Shown here in pieces: positions 54,018 to 62,244 of a stretch of DNA of 64,000 nt. Position 1 is the stretch's first letter. Every line of letters starts with the position of its first letter. The notes under the pieces are model-generated. The model was not told the DNA's origin and made no database searches. It was given only the letters and a program-made list of their open reading frames with translations. Source of the DNA: Pseudomonadota bacterium. GTDB lineage: Bacteria > Pseudomonadota > Gammaproteobacteria > Burkholderiales > Burkholderiaceae_C. The DNA lies in the NCBI GenBank assembly GCA_020161775.1, contig JAIUOW010000002.1, positions 245,964 to 309,963 of the forward strand, in the 5' to 3' direction. The position numbers and the translations under genes are program-made.

Positions 54018-56588
54018 TCATGCGCCCAACGGCGTCGGCGGTCGAAAATCAATGTCTATCTTTCCAATTTCATGCTGCGCTTCTTGGCTGAGGGTTGCTA
54101 GTTGGGCGGCAGGAACGATCTCGCCAAATAACTGCGATCGGAGTACTTGGGCGCGTTCGGTGACGACGGCGGTCCGAAGGTCGTCGTATGTGCCCTCAAT
54201 CGCAATCGTATGCACATTGATGGTAGGGAGTGGCAGTCCCTTTTCCAGCGCCGAATTACATGCAACCATCCAGTCGCTCCCCTGACGATCTACGCGACCA
54301 ATTTGCTGCTCAATTCTTCCGGGATTCCAGTCGAGGTGAAAAAGTACTACGTCACGGCAGGCTAGGTGCAAATTCAAGCCTTCGCTCATGACGTCCGATT
54401 GGCCTATCAACACTTGCGGATTGAGGTTGCTATTGTTGAAGGCTCCCTGGCGCGCGCGACGTGTTGCTGGCTTGGTGTCGCCGATAAGTAGTTGCGCGAA
54501 AGGACTCATGCGAAATACAAAGCCGTTGGCGTCCCTTTGCAGGTCTTCGCTCAGTTGCTCGATGATTCTGTTCCAGGTGACAGCAGTCGCCGTGCCGGCG
54601 TTCTCTTCATCTTCCGATGGCGGATCAGGATCATGAATACTGTGCAACAGGCTCAACGCCGTCTCGTAGGCATGCCCTTTGCCCTGGGCGTCGCCAACGG
54701 CCCATAACAGATTCTGACTACATAACTGTTGCACGAGCCATGTCACCAGGGTATCTCTGGATAAAGGCTGAAGTGGATCTAACCCGCAGTGCTTCTCAAC
54801 CGCATCCCTGCACAGGTCGCGCAGGTGGGCACGATCACTTTCGTATGTCCTATTCATCTTTCGGACATAGGCATCAAAGTCGCCGTGCCCGGCAAGGTCT
54901 ACCTGCAGTCCAGGATCCTTCAACCACCGTAGCAAATCGGGATCATCCACAGAAACGTCCCGAGGCAGCGGAATCGAATGGCCCTCCCTAATGTGGCGCA
55001 AGTAGTGGCGAATGTTAAGTGACCGCTCCAGCGCTCTGAGTGACTCGATAAACTCGCCAAACACAAGCACCTTACGTCCAGTCTTCGCCAGGTCCTCTAC
55101 AAGATCGACCGCATAGCGCACACGTGGGTGCCATTGCAGTGACCATCGATCACGCGCGGAGACGTCAGCGAATTCGTGGTTGAGTTCGCTGATTTTTCGT
55201 TGCCAGTAGGCAATTCGCATTGACTTCGCACTATCACCATCGTTTGCCGCGTGAACGTGAGGACTTTCCGATCTGATTGGAAGCGCCTGAGAAAAGCGCG
55301 TTCCTGTTGTCTTGATATCAAAAGACACTTCAGAACCGCGCGCGGCCGTCGACAAAACTTCAGTGAAGGCGAGAAAAGTACGATCTCGCTGTGGCATCGT
55401 TGAGAGCTTCTTTATGCCATCTATCGTTTCGCGGTGAGGGTGCGCAACGCGCTGCCTTCCAGTGGCTTGTGCGTAACGTTGAACTACTGGGTCGTCGCGC
55501 CAAAGTCTCCGTGTTACCAACGGTGCGAGATGCGCTCGGAATTCTGACGCCGCATTTGTCAAGGTTGCAATTTCTAAAGCCGAGCCGACACGAACGTTCT
55601 TGACCGCCTTCTCGAAGCACTTTGCGGAAGTTCTCAGAGTGTTAATCCTGGCGACGTCAAGCCCCAGACGGTTGAAGATGGTCGTCCACTGCTCCGCATT
55701 CATTTCCATAGGGGTCGCTGTCAGTGCCAGCCTTTTCGCGGCACGAGTGCGATGCGCTTCCGGACGGATGAGGATGTTGTCTAGTAAGCGTGTCAACCTG
55801 CTGGCACGAACTGTTTCGGACCTCTTTTCACTTTGACTAATGTTGCTGCCTGCGCGGTTCTTGTGAGCTTCGTCGATGATCAAAAGGTCAAACTCTCCCA
55901 CAAGTTGGCCTACCAGGTCTTCAAACAGCTTCTCGTTTTCCTTTAAGGCAAAGGCTTGAGGTGCCAGCTTTCCGAGTGGTGCCCCCAGTACCTTGTCACG
56001 GGTCCCCTTGGTCCCATGCGCTTCTAGCCAACGGACGGCTAGTTCCTGGAACGCTCCGATGTCAAGCATCCCGGCGCCCCTGACTTGGTTCCCGCCAACA
56101 TATCTTTTTTTCAGCATGAATGGCAGGGCCCAAAGTTCCTCGCGCTTGGCCGTGCTGGTGTATGGCAATCCGAACGTATGCGAGATAAAAGTGATGTCCG
56201 CATCATCCGAAACAGGAAACCCCTTGTCAGCCTGGAACAAGTCCATGTACTTTCTAAGCAGCCGCATTCGGGGTTGCCAACCCTTCAAATCCCGCAAATC
56301 CAACTCTTGGGCTTGTTTCAGGAACCTCGGAAGTTCCTCATCGCGCCATTGGTAAGTCAAACCTGGTGGGATAACAATTGCGACACGCCCGCCCGATCGC
56401 GCAACGCATGCGGCTACGGCAACCGCCAGCCGTGTTTTGCCCAACCCCACCTCGTCGGCGATGAGGACTCCCGGTTCCTTGGCAAGTTGGGAGCGCAACC
56501 AGCCTATTGACTTGTCCTGGCCTGAACGCCAAAGCGGGCCGATCTCTTGTAGATCTGCTAGCCGGTTAAGTACCATATTCCAATCCAT
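54018..56588 (-). CDS. SNF2/HepA-type helicase
   Basis: Encodes 856 aa. SF2 motifs: Walker A LIADEVGLGKTRLAVAV (about residue 40), DEAHKNRAGSNIS (about 236), LTALTATPMEMN-type motif III region, and C-terminal LNLHLACRDVVLFHLDWNPG then QIGRVDRQGSDW (about 755). The ATG at 56588 overlaps the stop of the PLD-like gene (TAATG) and has AGGGGGTGAAG upstream. Paired with a PLD-family nuclease, it may move along DNA or RNA and deliver the nuclease. SNF2-type enzymes of this kind occur in DISARM, BREX and Dpd loci, but the partners here differ. Confidence 0.88.
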   Translation of the reverse strand: MDWNMVLNRLADLQEIGPLWRSGQDKSIGWLRSQLAKEPGVLIADEVGLGKTRLAVAVAACVARSGGRVAIVIPPGLTYQWRDEELPRFLKQAQELDLRDLKGWQPRMRLLRKYMDLFQADKGFPVSDDADITFISHTFGLPYTSTAKREELWALPFMLKKRYVGGNQVRGAGMLDIGAFQELAVRWLEAHGTKGTRDKVLGAPLGKLAPQAFALKENEKLFEDLVGQLVGEFDLLIIDEAHKNRAGSNISQSEKRSETVRASRLTRLLDNILIRPEAHRTRAAKRLALTATPMEMNAEQWTTIFNRLGLDVARINTLRTSAKCFEKAVKNVRVGSALEIATLTNAASEFRAHLAPLVTRRLWRDDPVVQRYAQATGRQRVAHPHRETIDGIKKLSTMPQRDRTFLAFTEVLSTAARGSEVSFDIKTTGTRFSQALPIRSESPHVHAANDGDSAKSMRIAYWQRKISELNHEFADVSARDRWSLQWHPRVRYAVDLVEDLAKTGRKVLVFGEFIESLRALERSLNIRHYLRHIREGHSIPLPRDVSVDDPDLLRWLKDPGLQVDLAGHGDFDAYVRKMNRTYESDRAHLRDLCRDAVEKHCGLDPLQPLSRDTLVTWLVQQLCSQNLLWAVGDAQGKGHAYETALSLLHSIHDPDPPSEDEENAGTATAVTWNRIIEQLSEDLQRDANGFVFRMSPFAQLLIGDTKPATRRARQGAFNNSNLNPQVLIGQSDVMSEGLNLHLACRDVVLFHLDWNPGRIEQQIGRVDRQGSDWMVACNSALEKGLPLPTINVHTIAIEGTYDDLRTAVVTERAQVLRSQLFGEIVPAAQLATLSQEAQHEIGKIDIDFRPPTPLGA

Positions 56589-58561
56589 TACTTCACCCCC
56601 TGCATCGAGCACCATCCAGCTCGCAACTCGTCTATTACTTGATCGTATCGAGCGCTAAGTGACGCATTCCTTTCCAGCCATCTGGGTTTGAACCCAGGCT
56701 CCATAAGGGCTGGGAATAAGTCGACGCCAAGAGATCGAACAGCATCTCGATCAGCATTGCTGGCCTGCTCAAGCAGCAAAACGCGTAGCTGACTCATCCA
56801 GTACGGAAACTCCTCAGGCGTCACTTGCTCATTGCGATTGGCAATTGCTTCGATCATCGATGCGTAAGATCGCAGGGGGTAGGGGGATGCCTTCTGTTGC
56901 TGACGCGCTGTCCAGGTACTACTTTCGCTGTTCTCATCATCATCTCCTTCCGTCGCATGCGAAGGCACCGCGGGGAACTCGAGCAAGGCTTTGAGAACGC
57001 TTGCGAAGGGCAGTTGCGGCACGGCGCGCTTGCAAAACAAACCATCAGCAGAGAAGACGGGTACCTCCCATTCCTGGCCGAAATCGCCAAAGGCAGCGTC
57101 GCGAACTCGCAGGACAGCGGGCACGCCGGCTACAGTCCACGGCACACTGTCGCAATCCGAATCAACGGCAAGTGATTCACCGCATGGTCCCTGAAACCAA
57201 AGCATTCGACGGACTACTGCGCTTCTTTCCAATTCAAGCCGACCTGAGACTCCATCCGGCTGCCCAACGCTTCTGGCAAAAAGAAGCGGCGGTGGATCCT
57301 TGGGTACGAACAGGTCCTCGCCATCTCCGGCGGTGAGTGACTCCACCACCACTCCAGAAACATATTCGCCACAGGCCAGTCGTCTAAATACGTCCCCATT
57401 TTTCTCAAGCCCTACCAGCACAACTCCCGCTTCAACATTGCCAAGTGCGCCTGGGAACGGTGTGGTTCCGCGCCCACCCAATCGCGCTGCGGCCATGTAA
57501 CCGCGCACAGTTAAGTTACCGGAGCCCAAATAGAGAAACCCGATCTTGGCGCTCCACCTTCCTCGCCCTTCATCCCTAATAGGACCTAGCCCTGCGACAT
57601 ATTTGCCGTGGAGGTCTGTACGCGCAGGATCTTTCACCTTCTTTTGCAGGGGGTCGCGTGGATCACAGAGTTGCCACCGCCCAATCCGCCCATCCTTGAG
57701 GTTGAGCTTCCCCACCCAGTTGGCAATTTGCCCGGCCCTTTTTCGATTGATAACCAAAAATCGAGCGCCCGGGTTACCCAAGCTTTCGAGTTCGCGCAAT
57801 ACATCTGGCTGCTCCGTACTACCCATGGTGGCCTGCTCGAAGAATCCAGAACCCGCAACAAGTGTGTTGACACCTGTTGCTGGAAATCTGGAACGCACAT
57901 GCTGTGCGATCGAGTTGTCCAGCGTGTGAATGAATCGCGGGAGGGGCAAGTCAATGCGGCGAGAGGCCTTGGAAAGAAGCTTGCGCCATACGTCAAGCCA
58001 TTCCGTCGCCATCGGTTGCGCAGCCAGTTTAGATTGAGTGTCGCCGTAAAGCTGATCCAGAAGCCTAGAGAAAAAATCAAAGGCGGCGCTGACATCCGAC
58101 AGACGTTGCTCGGCCGCCTCGTCTCGCGTACCCCATTCGGTCGACCAGAAAAAATCGATCTGCGCTGATCGGGACCAGGTTTCATCGGTCCAATTGCCCG
58201 TGCCGACGATCAGCCGCCATCGCTCAGGTGCACCACACCGTGAGGTACCGAACCCCAGCAGCGCAACCTTAGCGTGCAATAAGGTGGTGCGCCTTGCCCA
58301 TTTTTCGGCTGTACACGGGGCCAGATGCATGAGGCCCGGAACAGCAGTAGGTGATATCAAAGCATGAGATGCATCTAGCAGGAGTAGACCGCGTATCAGA
58401 CCTGACGCCTGTCGTTGCACGGGCGTTTCTTGCGTAAACGCAGCAAGCAGACGTTGTAGTACTGGTACCTGTGCGCTTAGCCCACACACCAGGGCGTGCG
58501 TGCCATGCAGTCCATCAGGTGGGGCGAAGAGAGTTTCAAGATCAAGATGATCAACTGACAT
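56588..58561 (-). CDS. Phospholipase D-like (HKD) putative nuclease
   Basis: Encodes 657 aa from the ATG at 58561, with GGAGAGAGG 7 nt upstream; a TTG at 58567 is the alternative. Two HxK motifs with downstream Asn fit the PLD superfamily: LHAKVALLGFG then GTGNWTDETW (about residues 95-125), and DLHGKYVAGLG then YLGSGNLTVRGY (about 315-350). PLD-type proteins in defence loci act as nucleases. It overlaps the upstream gene by 11 nt and the SNF2 gene by 1 nt, so the three are one operon. Confidence 0.82.
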   Translation of the reverse strand: MSVDHLDLETLFAPPDGLHGTHALVCGLSAQVPVLQRLLAAFTQETPVQRQASGLIRGLLLLDASHALISPTAVPGLMHLAPCTAEKWARRTTLLHAKVALLGFGTSRCGAPERWRLIVGTGNWTDETWSRSAQIDFFWSTEWGTRDEAAEQRLSDVSAAFDFFSRLLDQLYGDTQSKLAAQPMATEWLDVWRKLLSKASRRIDLPLPRFIHTLDNSIAQHVRSRFPATGVNTLVAGSGFFEQATMGSTEQPDVLRELESLGNPGARFLVINRKRAGQIANWVGKLNLKDGRIGRWQLCDPRDPLQKKVKDPARTDLHGKYVAGLGPIRDEGRGRWSAKIGFLYLGSGNLTVRGYMAAARLGGRGTTPFPGALGNVEAGVVLVGLEKNGDVFRRLACGEYVSGVVVESLTAGDGEDLFVPKDPPPLLFARSVGQPDGVSGRLELERSAVVRRMLWFQGPCGESLAVDSDCDSVPWTVAGVPAVLRVRDAAFGDFGQEWEVPVFSADGLFCKRAVPQLPFASVLKALLEFPAVPSHATEGDDDENSESSTWTARQQQKASPYPLRSYASMIEAIANRNEQVTPEEFPYWMSQLRVLLLEQASNADRDAVRSLGVDLFPALMEPGFKPRWLERNASLSARYDQVIDELRAGWCSMQGVK

Positions 58562-59774
58562 GTTCAAACCTCTCTCCAGTCTCCAGCAGTAACCGCTTCA
58601 ACCGAAGAATAGGCCGAGGGACTGACAGGGCGCCGCCTTCTGACCGCTCGGGGTGTCCCAAAGGTTCATCAGAAATAAGATCAGTGGTGTAGCCCACGCC
58701 TTTGTCGATCTGCTCTCCAACTACGCTGAAAATCATCGGAATCCTAAAACACAAAGAGAGGACGCGATGGCTGAGAGATGTGTGGGCCTGCTCTGCGCAG
58801 AAATCTGTCACTTCAATAGGCGCTTCGCTATCGAGCAGCTCACGTACCGCAGATGATGCAGCGTCAAGCTTTTCAAAGCGCTTGGCGATTTCAGTTCGCC
58901 CCGCGAGCTGGGTAGAAGAGAGAGCTTGGCCCGAAATCTCATTGCTGACCTCTTGCGCCGCTGCAAGACTGGCAGTACGCAAATCCTCGAACGCGAAACA
59001 AGTCCGCATGCGTTTGCGCATGGCGGCGTCTGGCAGTCCATCCAAGAAGACCTCGCGGCCACCGTTGTCAGCCAATCGCTCCACTGGAATGCGGCGCAGC
59101 AAGCTCGCGAGTACAGCACGGCGCTCATCGCCAAGTACCATTTTTTTGACAAGCGCTTTCTCGGCATCGCTTGCATGCTGAGGAACTAGTGCTTTTCTCA
59201 AGGGTTCACTTACACGGCTAATTTGATCCGTACCCGCACTTACCCAGTTGACCATTCGTATCCGCGCTTGCGCATCAGACATGGCGCTTTCCGCTAGTTC
59301 CGATCCTTCTTGCGTAAGCGTAAGCGCGCTGAAGCGAGCTTCTTCCGTGCAAAAACCCATGCCAGGTAACGCTCTGGTAGCGGCTCTGCGGAATGGCACC
59401 GTCACATAGGCGCCGCCTCGCGTTATCTCATCAAAGCTCAATGACGAAAATTGCTTGAACTTGCGCTTGCCTTGGACGCGATCATCCTCAACGCGAGAAT
59501 CGCCCGCCTGACGAACGACAATCCAGCCGGCTAACGCTTCAAGCGCTTCCGCGATCTTGGCAGCCGTCGTCAGCCCATTGAGTTCATGTGCGAGACGCAG
59601 CCCCATGCAACTCCAGCTGAGCTGCCGCACAAAAAAAGCGCCACCAAGTCCCGGTACCGCCCATTCATTAAATCGAAGGATCGCCGGCCTCAGCCCAAAA
59701 TCGAGCCGAAGTCGCGACGACGGCATCTCTGACGGTTCTACCGCGCCCCAAACCATGTCACTAATATGGTTCAT
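58551..59774 (-). CDS. Unknown protein, first gene of the PLD-SNF2 operon
   Basis: Encodes 407 aa starting MNHISDMVWGAVEPSEMPSS. I do not recognise a domain. It has a mixed alpha/beta N-terminus (FGLRPAILRFNEWAVPGLGG) and a mostly helical second half. Overlap with the PLD-like gene indicates a stoichiometric partner. A 14-bp palindrome lies 13 nt before its start and may control the operon. Confidence 0.72.
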   Translation of the reverse strand: MNHISDMVWGAVEPSEMPSSRLRLDFGLRPAILRFNEWAVPGLGGAFFVRQLSWSCMGLRLAHELNGLTTAAKIAEALEALAGWIVVRQAGDSRVEDDRVQGKRKFKQFSSLSFDEITRGGAYVTVPFRRAATRALPGMGFCTEEARFSALTLTQEGSELAESAMSDAQARIRMVNWVSAGTDQISRVSEPLRKALVPQHASDAEKALVKKMVLGDERRAVLASLLRRIPVERLADNGGREVFLDGLPDAAMRKRMRTCFAFEDLRTASLAAAQEVSNEISGQALSSTQLAGRTEIAKRFEKLDAASSAVRELLDSEAPIEVTDFCAEQAHTSLSHRVLSLCFRIPMIFSVVGEQIDKGVGYTTDLISDEPLGHPERSEGGALSVPRPILRLKRLLLETGERFEHVS

Positions 59775-59787
59775 ATGACTCTCCCTC

Positions 59788-59801
59788 GTCCTAACTAGGA
59801 C
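59788..59801. promoter_or_regulatory. 14-bp palindrome before the PLD-SNF2 operon
   Basis: GTCCTA-AC-TAGGAC, perfect. It is 13 nt upstream of the 407-aa gene's ATG on the minus strand, inside the 118-nt divergent region. Candidate operator. Confidence 0.55.
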
Positions 59802-59828
59802 AATTAAATTCTAGCTCTGTGGCCATAT

Positions 59829-59860
59829 GCGACATGCCTTGTCGCACTAGGTTGAACAAT
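59829..59860 (+). promoter_or_regulatory. Inverted repeat GCGACA-N5-TGTCGC and -10-like box before the AAA ATPase
   Basis: GCGACA (59829-59834), TGCCT, TGTCGC (59840-59845), then 9 nt, then AACAAT (59855-59860). The same repeat with the same 9-nt spacing to a -10-like hexamer occurs before the nuclease gene at 62245, so both promoters probably share one regulator. Confidence 0.68.
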
Positions 59861-59892
59861 CTCTTCATGCCCTCATCCAGGAGAGATACTTC

Positions 59893-62190
59893 ATGTCCCA
59901 TGCCAGCCCACAATGGCGCCCCGAGAGTCTGCAACCCGATCACCTGTGTGACATCCGCTACTGCCTTGCCCTAATGCGCATCTTGCGCAAGGTGACGATA
60001 CCGATTGAAGAGATCGACGCCTCTCATGTGGCCCGTGTGCTGTGGCCTGGGATTCGCCGGCATCCGGGACTATTGCTGGATGCCTTGGCCCGCAGTTTCA
60101 CTGCGGGCCCCGCACCTATACGCGTGGGCCGCCGCAGTAACGCAACAGTTGATGTTTACAACGGTGTGAGGGAATGGATGGACGATGTCCCCAAACCTCC
60201 ACGCCGCCCCAAGATCGAACCGCCCAACGAGATGGTGTTGACTACCTTGGGCAGTGGCTTGCTACGGGGAAGCTCAGCTTGCCGCCTGCTTTTCGATGCG
60301 GTCGAACGAGACCTCGAGAAGTGGGCCGAGCGGCCACATCCTATGGATGCAGGGGTTGTGACGGTGTCGCGATTACTCCAGTTCCGCCCGATTGAACAAG
60401 CCTGTCTGCGATTGGCTGTCGCATGCAACAGTCGTCGGCTCTCTGTTGATCTCATGTCATACGTACAGCGGCCGCTGCGCATCATGCAGGCGCTGTCAGC
60501 GGCGCTGCAACATGGAGATGGACACGATGTGCGTGCCATGTTGCGGCGCGACTCTGGCTTCATGCGAAGCGGTTTGCTAGATGTTTATCATGAGTCCCGT
60601 GGCATACCGCAGGATCTGGAAGACTTTCTTCGCTTGTCTCGCAACGGCATGCTGCTTCTTTCGTCAGGCGCAAGGAGCCGGGAGGCGATGGCCAGCATCG
60701 TTCTCAAAGAGTTGCCACCGCCGCAAGATGTCGCTCTGAGATGGCCTCATCTGGAAGACCGCGCTGTGCTCATGGAGAGACTCCTGCGAAGAGCCGCTTC
60801 TGATCGCCAAGTCGGCGTCAATATCCTGTTGTACGGCGCGCCGGGCACGGGAAAGACCGAGTTTGCCAGCGTGCTTTCGCGCCGCGCGGGCTTGCAAGGT
60901 TATGCCGTGGCAATCGCAGACAACGATGGCGACGCCGCAAGTCGGAATGAACGCCTGTCCAGTCTGACCCTTACGCAACTGTTCGCGCCCGCCTCCCGCA
61001 GCGTAGTGGTTCTGGATGAGGCGGAGGACATCTTCAGGGACGAGTACAACAACCCTCTCGCCCGCATGTTCGGCAAGCGCACCGAAGCCAAGGCCTGGAT
61101 GAACGACCTGCTAGAGCGCAACCAACACCCCGTCATCTGGATCAGCAACCGTATCAGCCACCTTGATCCAGCTTATGTACGGCGATTCACATACTGCCTT
61201 GAGTTTCCCAGGACCCCGCGTGGCGTACGCCGCGCAATCGCCCACGCGCATCTAAGTCCAACTGGCTGCCCGCAGGAGTTGATCGACGGCACCGCCAGTG
61301 ACCCGGCTGTTACGCCCGGAATGCTTGCCTCGGCGGCACGGTTTTCGCAGTTGGCTGGGCTGTCTGGCGACGATGTAGCGCACGGCGTGGATCGCATGCT
61401 AAAGGACATGGTGCGGGCGCTTGGGGAGAAGACGACCAATGTAGTTCCGCCGCGTTCGACGGCTTACAACACGCGTTTTCTCAACGTTCTTGGGCCGGTG
61501 ACGCCGGATGCCGTACTCGGCGGTATGAAGCGGCTTGGGCGCGGGCGGTTACTGCTCAGCGGCCCCCCTGGTACCGGTAAGACGCAGTTTGCGGCGGAAT
61601 TAGCGCAGCAGTTGGGACGCCAACTGGTCTACAAAACCGCATCTGACATCAATTCAATGTGGTTCGGTGAGAGCGAGCGCAATGTAGCGCGCATGTTCGA
61701 TGAGTGCGACGCATCTGGCGAGGTGCTCTTTCTTGACGAAGCCGATACGTTGATGACCTCGCGCCACAATGCGAATCATCGGCCCGAAGTGGCCGTAACC
61801 GCGGAGTTCCTCAGGCAGGTGGAACTCTTCCAGGGCGTGTTCGTGTGTGCTACCAATTTCGGTGGGGAAATCGATGCGGCGCTCATGCGGCGCTTTGAAT
61901 TCCGTCTGCAGTTGCTTGCGCTTTCCGTACCGCAGCGACTGGACCTGTTCGCCAATGTGGCGCTTGGTTGGCAGCCCGAAAAGGTCGGGCCACGACCACA
62001 GTTGACGGGCGAAGTTCAGACGGCCTTGCAAGCGCTGGACCTCCTGACGCCGGGCGACTTTGCAAACGTGGTGCGGCGCATCGATAGTCTTCAACTCACC
62101 CTCGACGCCAACGGATGGTTGGCCGAGTTGCGTGCAGAGCACGACACCAAACCCGGCGCCAGGCGCAGCGCCATAGGATTCACCGTATGA
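59893..62190 (+). CDS. Tandem double-AAA+ ATPase
   Basis: Encodes 765 aa; GGAGAGA precedes the ATG. After a 300-residue helical N-terminus there are two AAA+ modules. The first has YGAPGTGKTEFASVLSRR (about 313) and VVLDEAEDIFRDEYNN (about 371). The second has SGPPGTGKTQFAAELAQQ (about 555), LFLDEADTLMTSRHN (about 612) and a CATNF...ALMRRFEFR arginine-finger region (about 655), close to Vps4/FtsH-like AAA proteins. It is probably a ring remodeller. It is divergent from the PLD operon and shares its operator sequence with the downstream nuclease gene. Confidence 0.87.
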   Translation: MSHASPQWRPESLQPDHLCDIRYCLALMRILRKVTIPIEEIDASHVARVLWPGIRRHPGLLLDALARSFTAGPAPIRVGRRSNATVDVYNGVREWMDDVPKPPRRPKIEPPNEMVLTTLGSGLLRGSSACRLLFDAVERDLEKWAERPHPMDAGVVTVSRLLQFRPIEQACLRLAVACNSRRLSVDLMSYVQRPLRIMQALSAALQHGDGHDVRAMLRRDSGFMRSGLLDVYHESRGIPQDLEDFLRLSRNGMLLLSSGARSREAMASIVLKELPPPQDVALRWPHLEDRAVLMERLLRRAASDRQVGVNILLYGAPGTGKTEFASVLSRRAGLQGYAVAIADNDGDAASRNERLSSLTLTQLFAPASRSVVVLDEAEDIFRDEYNNPLARMFGKRTEAKAWMNDLLERNQHPVIWISNRISHLDPAYVRRFTYCLEFPRTPRGVRRAIAHAHLSPTGCPQELIDGTASDPAVTPGMLASAARFSQLAGLSGDDVAHGVDRMLKDMVRALGEKTTNVVPPRSTAYNTRFLNVLGPVTPDAVLGGMKRLGRGRLLLSGPPGTGKTQFAAELAQQLGRQLVYKTASDINSMWFGESERNVARMFDECDASGEVLFLDEADTLMTSRHNANHRPEVAVTAEFLRQVELFQGVFVCATNFGGEIDAALMRRFEFRLQLLALSVPQRLDLFANVALGWQPEKVGPRPQLTGEVQTALQALDLLTPGDFANVVRRIDSLQLTLDANGWLAELRAEHDTKPGARRSAIGFTV

Positions 62191-62205
62191 CAGGCGGAAC
62201 CGCCT

Positions 62206-62237
62206 GCGACACAATATGTCGCACCCCCGCATACAGT
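62206..62237 (+). promoter_or_regulatory. Second copy of GCGACA-N5-TGTCGC before the DUF2779 nuclease
   Basis: GCGACA (62206-62211), CAATA, TGTCGC (62217-62222), 9 nt, then TACAGT (62232-62237) as a -10-like box, 7 nt before the ATG. The repeat would overlap the -35 region, so a bound protein should repress. Confidence 0.68.
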
Positions 62238-62244
62238 ACGAGAC

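Noticed and set aside
54018-59774. DISARM or Dpd assignment for the PLD/SNF2 operon
   Set aside because: No DrmA/DrmB or methylase, and no DpdA-like TGT or DpdB/C-type genes in the window; only the SNF2 and PLD elements are shared.
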